Shown here: positions 6,180 through 11,830 of the stretch, in pieces
Layout: every line of letters begins with the position of its first letter
Numbering within the stretch: the stretch's first letter is position 1
Assembly (NCBI GenBank): GCA_039190275.1
Contig: JBCCYF010000136.1
Coordinates: forward strand, 1-11,830
Origin: Halovulum sp039190275
GTDB taxonomy: Bacteria > Pseudomonadota > Alphaproteobacteria > Rhodobacterales > Rhodobacteraceae
Direction: 5' to 3'
Length of the DNA: 11,830 nucleotides
Program-made: the position numbers and the translations under genes
Notes under the pieces: model-generated
What the model was told of the DNA's origin: nothing
Seen by the model: only the letters and a program-made list of their open reading frames with translations
Databases searched by the model: none

Positions 6180-8222
6180 TCAACATGCCTCACGCATGTC
6201 TTCAGCGATCGCTTTTGGCACCTCGCCATAGTGGTCGAGGACCATCGAGAAAGTGGCCCGACCGCGCGATATCGACCGCAACGTGCCGACATAGCCGAAC
6301 ATCGTGGCCAGTGGGACATGAGCGGCGATACTGTGCCCGGCCTTGCCGCTCTCCGAGCTGACGACGGTGCCGCGCCGTGCATTCAGGTCTCCGATTACCG
6401 CGCCGACAAAATCGTCGGGTGTGGTGATGTCGACCTTCATGCGTGGCTCAAGCAGCATAACGCCAGCTTCGGCAAACGCCTCAACCATGGCTTCGCGCGC
6501 GACCCGTTCGAACGCGGCGGCGGAACTGTCATTGGGGTGGAATGCCCCGTCGACCAGCGTGACCCTTGCGCCCGACATCGGCCATCCACGACCCGAGCCA
6601 CCGGACATCGCCGCCCGCACCCCGGCTTCAATCGCCGGGATGTAGTCAGACGGAACTGCACCGCCGGTGATCTCATCGACGAAGACAATGTCTTCATCGG
6701 GTTCGACCACCAGCTTGACCCGCGCGAACTGTCCTGGCCCACCGGTTTGCTTGCGCAAGGTCCGGTCAACCACGGCCCGCTGCGTCAGCGCTTCGCGATA
6801 GGCGACGCGCGACTGCCCGAGCGTGGCAGTGACACCGTGGGTGTTTGCGATCTCCTCCAGAGTGATCTGAAGGTGCAACTCACCCATGCCCGCAACCAGT
6901 GTCTGGCCCGTTTCCGGGTCAGAGCCGACACGTAAGGACGGGTCCTCACGCGCCATAGCCGCAAGAGCCTGGCCGAGCTTCGACTGCGCAACCGCGTCCG
7001 ACGCCTCGACCACGGCTTCGATCACCGGGTCGGGGCAGACCAGACCGTCGAGCACCAAAGGCGCCTTCGGATCGCTGAGGCTGTCGCCCGCGCGCACAGA
7101 TTTGAGGCCCATGACCGCGATCACATCGCCCGCTTCCGCCGCCTAGAGATCAACGTGATCCTCGGCGTGCATCTTCAGGATGCGACCGATCCGCTCGCGT
7201 TCGCCAGTTGTGGCGTTAAGCACGGCCATGCCCTTTTCAATCCGGCCCGCATAGAGCCGCACAGTCGAAAGCGTGCCGTACCTGGTCACCCGGCTTTTCG
7301 CGACGATCCCCAAAAGCGGTTCGATCGCGGAAGCCTCGCGCGTCTCGGTTTCACCATCCGGCGTTGTGCCTTGCACCGGCGGGCGGTCCAAAGGCGACGG
7401 GCAATGGGCCGCGATTGCGTCCATCAAGGGTTGCACCCCGATGTTGCGATAGGCCGAGCCTGCCAGAACCGGCACGCCTGCGCCGGTGACACACGCTGAC
7501 CGGATGAGCGCTGTCAGCATCTCTGCACCAATGTCACTGCCGTCCAGGTATCGGGCCAAAGCCTGATCGTCCTGATCGGCAACCAACTCAACCAGAGAAA
7601 GCCGCGCGCGGATGGCCGTGTCGCGCATCTCGGCGGGCACGTCCGTGACCGTTGGCTCGGCACCATCAGTCCAGATCGACGCCTGCATCCTGACCAGATC
7701 GACCACACCGCAGAACCCATCTTCGGCCCCAATCGGCAGGTGCAGCACCAAAGGCACCGCGCCCAACTGATCGCGGATTTGCGCGACACAGCCGTCGAAG
7801 TCAGCGCCAAGACTGTCCATCTTGTTGACGAAGGCCAAGCGCGGCGTGCGGTATCGATCCGCCTGACGCCAGACGGTTTCGGACTGAGGCTCAACACCTG
7901 AGACAGCCGAGAACACAGCGACAGCCCCATCGAGCACGCGCAAAGAGCGTTCGACTTCAATCGTGAAATCGACATGTCCCGGCGTGTCGATGATGGTGAT
8001 GTCGCACCCCTGCCACTCCAATGCCGTGGCCGCCGCCGAGATGGTGATCCCGTGCGCCTGTTCTACCGCGCGGCTGTCCATTTCGGTGTTGCCGGTGTGA
8101 ACATCGCCCATTTTATGGATGCGGCCTGCGTTGAACAGTATGCGTTCGGTCAGTGTTGTTTTGCCTGCATCGACATGCGCCATGATGCCGATATTGCGAA
8201 TATGTTCCATGCGGCGGGTCAT
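6180..8222 (-). pseudogene. fusA: Elongation factor G paralogue interrupted by an in-frame TAG
   Basis: Read through, the frame has 680 codons before its final TGA, close to the usual EF-G length of about 690-700. The first part (codons 1-359) holds the GTPase: AHVDAGKTT (15-23), HGIT switch I (57-60), DTPGH (79-83) and NKMD (133-136). A TAG at 7145-7143 is codon 360, inside domain II. The frame continues in register as AAEAGDVIAVMGLK, then GMGELHLQI (domain III) and GGPGQFARV (domain IV) through to the C-terminus. A strong GGAAAGGAGGG precedes ATG 8222, and a good terminator follows. No ribosome site precedes the first internal ATG (7124). The lack of ribosomal-protein neighbours suggests a secondary EF-G rather than the str-operon copy. 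A recent nonsense mutation is most likely; sequencing error or suppression is possible. EF-G moves tRNA and mRNA through the ribosome using GTP. Confidence 0.85.
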
Positions 8223-8291
8223 CTAGGACCCTCCTTTCCAATTGGGTACGCAGGGCGGCTGCGGTCAGGACAGCACACGTATACAACCAAG

Positions 8292-8396
8292 GCACCAACG
8301 AAATGGTGCGATTTCATGTCATGTTCGGGAAAGAGGGACAGGCCCTCGTGATGGAGACGCGCAAGAGTACCCCTGACGGATCGTCAGAGCGTCTCC
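8292..8396. other. Three consecutive hairpins, possible structured RNA
   Basis: Three perfect inverted repeats follow each other. GCACCA (8292-8297) pairs with TGGTGC (8304-8309). GAGGG (8333-8337) pairs with CCCTC (8343-8347). GGAGACGC (8353-8360) pairs with GCGTCTCC (8389-8396). The last encloses a further hairpin, CTGACG (8373-8378) with CGTCAG (8382-8387). The strand is unclear: on the minus strand it would be a distant 5' leader of the EF-G gene. I do not recognise a known RNA family. Confidence 0.4.
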
Positions 8397-8515
8397 CCTA
8401 TCTGGCTATCTTCTTCCATCACGCGCCTCCTTTTGGCTGGGGCGCTGCTTATGCCAAGCGTCTGATTCGAGTCAACCGACGCGTCGCGTTTGTCGAACTT
8501 AGCGTTAAGAATGCA

Positions 8516-8582
8516 ACGGCCCAAAGCTGCCGTTGACCACGTCAGCTAGATGCTGCGGTCGCAGCCTGCACTGCAGTCATTC
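8516..8582 (-). repeat. Degenerate dispersed repeat, copy 2
   Basis: This is the counterpart of 6043-6108 in the same orientation. On the minus strand it begins GAATGACTGC, contains GCAGCATCT in the middle and ends GGCAGCTTTGGGCCGT. The two copies are about 2.4 kb apart and bracket the EF-G pseudogene. They look too diverged to be IS ends or a recent duplication. Confidence 0.5.
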
Positions 8583-8830
8583 GCTGCGGACGCAAAATTC
8601 GGGCTTGATCGAACTCACCCATCGCGGGACGAACCAACCAATCGGGAAGAAATCTGATGAGTCTGGTATTTGAAAGACGCCGCCATTGGAAATCCACGCC
8701 TGCAAGCAGCGGGCGGAAAGCGTTCTGCTGCTCGATGTGAGGCAAGGTGCATGCCACAAGTTCGTTGTCGGCTTTTCTAGGTCGCGACAATTAGAGACCG
8801 TGGCCTTCCCAGCGCTCAGTGATCGTAGGC

Positions 8831-9052
8831 TTAATCGTTTCCGGCGAGCTCATTGGCTGCCTGCTTGAACCATGCAAGAGTGCGTGCATGATGCGATGCG
8901 CCCCATCGGTCTATGAACTTTTGCGTGTGAAAATCTTCGCTGTTCGTTAGCGCTGCGATCCGCTCGTCAACATAGCTCGCTGTCAACGGGATGTCGCATA
9001 TCACTGTGATGCAATGCTTCCAGTCTTCATATGTGGTTGGTACGACGGACAT
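8831..9052 (-). CDS. Small conserved-looking 73-residue protein of unknown function
   Basis: This gene starts inside the end of the upstream permease gene, overlapping it by 26 bp, with GGAGG (9062-9058) 5 nt before its ATG. This is good evidence that it is translated and coupled to the permease. The protein has WKHCITVIC at residues 11-19 (His13, Cys14, Cys19), a Tyr/Asp/Glu helix and a C-terminal segment HTQKFIDRWGASHHARTLAWF rich in His and aromatic residues (shown in part). It has no signal peptide or membrane helix, so it is cytoplasmic. I do not recognise a named family. The thiol and imidazole residues and the operon position suggest a small metalloid or metal binding helper for the permease and oxidoreductase (inference). 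Confidence 0.72.
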   Translation of the reverse strand: MSVVPTTYEDWKHCITVICDIPLTASYVDERIAALTNSEDFHTQKFIDRWGASHHARTLAWFKQAANELAGND

Positions 9053-10061
9053 CTAGGCCTCCTCGTTTCGTCGGGCTGCGTCGCAGCAGAAGCTGTTTAA
9101 GGGCGGTGAGATGGGGAATTTCCACCAACATACCAAAGACAATGACGGCCAAAACAAGCGGCTGGTCAGGTATCGCGACCGCCGTCAGCGCCAGCATCAA
9201 AGGCGCGTTACGGGCGGCGAGCGTCATCGAGAGAAGGACGTGTTGCGGATGCGCCAAACGCGAAAATCGAGCGAGGCCAGCACCCAGATAAAGGTTTGCC
9301 GCAAAAAATAAGAACACCGCCGCGGCAATCGCTGCAAAGACATCCACGTTGGCCGTGATGGACGTGACATGCGCCCCGAAGATCTGGACTATGAGCGCCG
9401 CCAGGACGAGCGGGAGGAGTTGGCTGGTCAAAGATAGGAGCCGCTCGCATGTTTTGACCGGCAATATCCACGCCAAACCAACCCGAAGGGCCTGCGCACC
9501 AATGAGTGGTAACACGAACCACTGAACTAATATCCCTGGCATGGAGCCGAAATCGACCAAGCCAGTTGCTGGTGTAAAGAGCCATAGCCAAAGCGGAAAC
9601 AGCGCGAGCTGGGTGATCAGGTTGATAGGGATGAGGGCCGCACCGAGTTCCGTGTCCCCACGCGCCATGCGCGTAAAACCGAGGAACCAATCGGTGCAGG
9701 GCGCCAGAAAGTAGATCATAAGCCCGGCAAATAGCAGAGGCTCTCCCGACAAAACCAAGCTCGCAATCGTGAAGCCTATCGTTGGGACAATCACGAAGTT
9801 TGCACACCACGCGATTGCTAAGAACCTCAAATTCCCAAACGCCCTGAAAACCGCTCCCAGGCGAAGCTCGAAGAAGAGCAGGCAGATCATGGTGAGCAGT
9901 GTCGCGTCCATGCCTCCTGCTAGGCTGCCACCAACACTTGGCGCGGCCAATCCCAGGCCAGATCCAATCAAAATTGCCAGGATAAAAAGCACTGCCGTGC
10001 CAAAGGCCGCTGGTCCGGCTTCTGGTTGATCAAGGCGCTCGGGCAACTCCGCAACGCTCAT
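9027..10061 (-). CDS. Acr3/bile acid:sodium symporter (BASS) superfamily permease, possible arsenite exporter
   Basis: This 344-residue integral membrane protein has about ten hydrophobic segments after a short polar N-terminus. YFLAPCTDWFLGF (117-129) matches the conserved APCT motif of Acr3 proteins and keeps Cys122. FGMLVEIPHLTAL places Glu314 in the matching position near the C-terminus. In characterised Acr3 arsenite exporters these two residues (Cys129 and Glu305 in the Corynebacterium protein, from memory) are essential. The motif differs from classical Acr3 after PCT (DWFLGF rather than AMVFVW), so it belongs to a divergent branch and the substrate is uncertain. AGGAGG lies 7 nt before the ATG. 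It is 25 bp after the oxidoreductase and overlaps the 73-residue gene, so the three form one operon. It would act in the inner membrane, likely exporting a metalloid or organic anion (inference). Confidence 0.8.
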   Translation of the reverse strand: MSVAELPERLDQPEAGPAAFGTAVLFILAILIGSGLGLAAPSVGGSLAGGMDATLLTMICLLFFELRLGAVFRAFGNLRFLAIAWCANFVIVPTIGFTIASLVLSGEPLLFAGLMIYFLAPCTDWFLGFTRMARGDTELGAALIPINLITQLALFPLWLWLFTPATGLVDFGSMPGILVQWFVLPLIGAQALRVGLAWILPVKTCERLLSLTSQLLPLVLAALIVQIFGAHVTSITANVDVFAAIAAAVFLFFAANLYLGAGLARFSRLAHPQHVLLSMTLAARNAPLMLALTAVAIPDQPLVLAVIVFGMLVEIPHLTALKQLLLRRSPTKRGGLDVRRTNHI

Positions 10062-10086
10062 CGTCGCGCCTCCTCTTCATGGCTCT

Positions 10087-11226
10087 TCAGCACAGGCATT
10101 TGTCGTCGTCGCAGCATGTCAGATCGTCGAGGAACATGTTGTTGTCGTAGTAGATCTCGAGCGGCGTGGTATCGACGCCCATCCGCGCCGCGATGGCTCT
10201 GGCGACGACCGCGAAACGCTGGCGGAATTTGTAGATGAAGCAAAACAGATGCCCCTGATGCGATACCTCAGGCCCTACCAGGAAGAGCCCTGGCATCGCG
10301 GTGGACTCGTCTTGTGCTGTCAGGATCGGAACCCCATCGGTGTCATAGTCAAACCACTCGGACACACGCGCCGTTCCCGACCCAAACCCAGTCGCCAGGA
10401 TCGGCGGCCCTTCCGACAGCCAGGAGCGTCCGTCACCTGACAGGATGTGGATGCCGTTCTCCGCCTGCTCCAAAGCGATGACATCGGCGTCTGGCAAAAG
10501 CATGATCGACAGGCATTGGCGGAACGTGCTGAGCCGTTGCTGCGTATAGGGCGACAAGCTGCGGCTGGGGTCCTTGTCTCCCTCAAGCCAAGGGGCACCG
10601 CGATCTAGCACGAATACGTTCTTGGCCCTTTGGGCTATGCCTATGGCAGCGTCGATGCCGCTCTCGTACCCACCTATGATGTAGACATCGGTTTCGGCGA
10701 TGTCGCCCCAGCTTTGTATCGTCCCGTAGTGCCGCCCCAGTTCCGCCCCCGGTAGGCCAGCATGGGTAGGAGCGCCAAAATGGCCACATGCCCAAATGAC
10801 GTAATCGGCGGTGAAGTCCCCTTCGCTGGTGTCGAGCGAAAACCCGTCATCTGTGGGCTCAATCGAGTGAACGTCGATGCCGCATTGCACATTGAGGCCA
10901 AAGGCATCGGCGGCGTACTCCAGATACTTTGCATAGGTCCGCCCATCGGGGTGCTCACTGCGAAGCGACCAACCCGGCGAACTGTCATAGCTGATCGAGT
11001 TCAGATCGGTGACGCCAAAGACATTGCCGGGAAAGGATGGCGTCAGAAGCCGCGTCTCGGCAGGCCAGTTCAGAAAGCTTTGACCAATACTGCCTCGTTC
11101 CAGCACCCAGACATCCGTAATGGCGAGGTCACGTAACACGCGCGCAACCCCAAGGCCCGCAGGTCCCGCGCCGATGATGGCGACGCGAAGATGCTCAGGA
11201 AAACCGATCCTATCATCGGCGATCAT
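10087..11226 (-). CDS. FAD-dependent oxidoreductase, CzcO/ArsO-like, with Cys-rich tail
   Basis: This 379-residue flavoprotein has a first Rossmann motif, GAGPAG (19-24), for FAD, and a second, GGYESG (185-190), for NAD(P)H. Between them NWPAETRLLTPSF and SEHPDGRTYAKYLEY resemble the CzcO-type flavoprotein monooxygenase or reductase group, and ATGFGSGT comes later. The last nine residues (371-379) read CCDDDKCLC, a likely thiolate metal or metalloid site. The start at ATG 11226 has only a distant ribosome site (AGAAGG, 12 nt away), so the start is less certain. It is the first gene of the operon with an Acr3-like permease. ArsO, a putative flavin monooxygenase in some ars operons, is a plausible comparison. 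It could oxidise or reduce an arsenic compound or a thiol (inference); no reaction can be read from sequence. Confidence 0.82.
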   Translation of the reverse strand: MIADDRIGFPEHLRVAIIGAGPAGLGVARVLRDLAITDVWVLERGSIGQSFLNWPAETRLLTPSFPGNVFGVTDLNSISYDSSPGWSLRSEHPDGRTYAKYLEYAADAFGLNVQCGIDVHSIEPTDDGFSLDTSEGDFTADYVIWACGHFGAPTHAGLPGAELGRHYGTIQSWGDIAETDVYIIGGYESGIDAAIGIAQRAKNVFVLDRGAPWLEGDKDPSRSLSPYTQQRLSTFRQCLSIMLLPDADVIALEQAENGIHILSGDGRSWLSEGPPILATGFGSGTARVSEWFDYDTDGVPILTAQDESTAMPGLFLVGPEVSHQGHLFCFIYKFRQRFAVVARAIAARMGVDTTPLEIYYDNNMFLDDLTCCDDDKCLC

Positions 11227-11715
11227 GGTGAGCTTTCGCCTTCTTCATGAGATCCAGCTCATCGTCTATGGGAGCCATGCGATTACGTTGTTCGGAGATG
11301 GCTGGGATGAAACATCCGGGCGGGAGCGGCGCAAAACATCGCGCAATGCTTTCAAGGCAGGACGCGCTTCACAAACCGACTTTAGTTGCCAGATGATATG
11401 TTACATTATAACAAGTTGTTCAAGTGTGGATTGCGTGGCTCTTGACGCGCCTTACAAGCGCCGCTGCCACAGCTTTTCTAGTCATACGCGACAGGGGCCG
11501 CCCCAACGCTAGGCAATTTGCTGCTGCGCTATGCGTCGTGACCCCGAATGGCCTAGAGAAAACCATCACTGCAGCAAAGCTCACATTTGAGTGCTTAGCT
11601 GCCCTTCGATAACTGCGCAGCATTTGTCGTTTTGGGCTTATTTTGTTGAAAAACTCGTGCTTGATCGAGGGCGGCGGCGCTGATTCAATTCTCTCAACGA
11701 GTGGGAGGCTCAGCC
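11227..11715. other. Non-coding stretch between the metalloid-like operon and the insertion sequence
   Basis: I see no convincing gene here. The frames in it (for example 11424-11612 plus, 11420-11749 minus) lack ribosome sites and family resemblance. It contains the operator-like palindromes at 11399-11420 and, from about 11634, the left end of the insertion sequence. The segment around 11568-11640 has the look of degenerate alphaproteobacterial spacer sequence. Confidence 0.5.
11399..11420 (-). promoter_or_regulatory. Overlapping inverted repeats over a TATAAT box
   Basis: TGTTA-N5-TAACA (11399-11413) overlaps a second palindrome AACAA-G-TTGTT (11410-11420). On the minus strand a perfect TATAAT lies at 11410-11405, pointing towards the oxidoreductase gene about 180 bp away. 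No good -35 box is found at 16-18 bp, so the promoter may need an activator or may not be real. A repressor binding here could control the three-gene operon (inference). Confidence 0.4.
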
Positions 11716-11830
11716 ATGATGGGACAGAGACAGGATGCGCAGGCGGCACTGTTTTACGAGTTCTCGCTTGAAGAGCATGTGCCTGAAGACCATCTGCTGC
11801 GGTCGATTGATCGGTTTGTCGATCTGAGCA
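11634..11830 (+). mobile_element. Left end of an insertion sequence, IS5/IS1182-like (partial)
   Basis: GGGCTTATTTTGTTGAAAAA at 11634-11653 has the look of the terminal inverted repeat of this IS group, followed by about 60 bp of leader and the transposase gene. The right end lies beyond the window, so the repeat pair and target duplication cannot be checked, and the exact left boundary is an estimate. Confidence 0.6.
11716..11830 (+). CDS. Transposase, IS5/IS1182-type, N-terminal fragment at window edge
   Basis: ATG 11716 is preceded by GGGAGG at a 7-nt distance; a second ATG follows immediately at 11719. The 38 visible codons start MMGQRQDAQ and contain LFYEFSLEEHVPEDHLLRSI and DRFVDLS. 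This is the characteristic N-terminus of DUF772-type transposases (the His-Val-Pro-x-Asp-His-Leu-Leu-Arg-x-Ile-Asp pattern). The catalytic DDE domain lies outside the window, so whether the element is intact is unknown. Confidence 0.85.
   Translation, partial: MMGQRQDAQAALFYEFSLEEHVPEDHLLRSIDRFVDLS

Larger units (their letters stand above)
8223..8830. other. Long non-coding stretch upstream of the EF-G gene
   Basis: About 600 bp holds no convincing gene. Frames at 8303-8536 (plus) and 8542-8790 (minus) have no ribosome site worth trusting and no family resemblance. The stretch contains three consecutive hairpins (8292-8396), a degenerate repeat copy (8516-8582) and, next to ATG 8222, the EF-G ribosome site. 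I found no good -35/-10 pair for EF-G, and no clear terminator after the 73-residue gene that ends at 8831. Confidence 0.5.

Noticed and set aside
6180..7124. The C-terminal EF-G part as a separate gene starting at ATG 7124
   Set aside because: No ribosome site precedes it, and it begins in the middle of domain II in the same frame as the upstream part, so it is one interrupted gene.
8303..8536. 77-codon plus-strand frame upstream of the EF-G gene
   Set aside because: It overlaps several hairpins, has no ribosome site and its product resembles nothing known.
8542..8790. 82-codon minus-strand frame
   Set aside because: No ribosome site and no recognisable family; it runs into the repeat copy at 8516-8582.
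11424..11612. 62-codon plus-strand frame before the insertion sequence
   Set aside because: No ribosome site and it lies in degenerate spacer sequence.
1..11830. CRISPR array, tRNA, rRNA or replication origin
   Set aside because: No regularly spaced repeats, cloverleaf-like segments or clusters of DnaA boxes or iterons were seen on either strand.

Overview
The window looks like GC-rich (roughly 60%) alphaproteobacterial DNA, probably Rhodobacterales. This rests on codon use, a Tat-exported CmpA/NrtA-type binding protein, an extra EF-G paralogue and the style of the degenerate intergenic repeats. No rRNA, tRNA or species marker is present, so the assignment is an inference.

Region 1 (1-5814) is a cyanate uptake and breakdown locus. 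A leftward PAS/sigma-54 activator (1-1127, cut by the window edge) diverges from a five-gene rightward operon. The operon encodes a Tat-exported binding protein (1408-2835), a permease (2908-3909), an ATPase (3922-4827), a DUF1348/NTF2-like protein (4837-5316) and cyanase CynS (5344-5814). The layout resembles the cynF-ABDS arrangement known in Pseudomonas, with the NTF2-like gene inserted before cynS. The divergent intergenic region holds two near-perfect copies of TTACGA-N4-TCGTAA, probably the activator's binding sites, and a leader that can form two competing stems.

Region 2 (5815-8830) is a leftward EF-G paralogue interrupted by one in-frame TAG at codon 360. It is bounded downstream by a strong UUCG-loop terminator. 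Long non-coding stretches lie on both sides. Each carries a copy of the same degenerate repeat of about 66 bp, and the one upstream of EF-G also has three consecutive hairpins.

Region 3 (8831-11226) is a compact leftward three-gene operon. It encodes a CzcO/ArsO-like FAD oxidoreductase ending in a CC-DDDK-CLC tail, an Acr3/BASS-family permease that keeps the Cys and Glu known to matter in arsenite transporters, and an overlapping 73-residue protein with Cys and His residues. A metalloid (arsenic-like) detoxification role is the best inference, but there is no ArsR or ArsC in view. An inverted-repeat operator over a TATAAT box lies about 180 bp upstream.

Region 4 (11227-11830) is a non-coding stretch followed by the left end of an insertion sequence with the start of an IS5/IS1182-type transposase.
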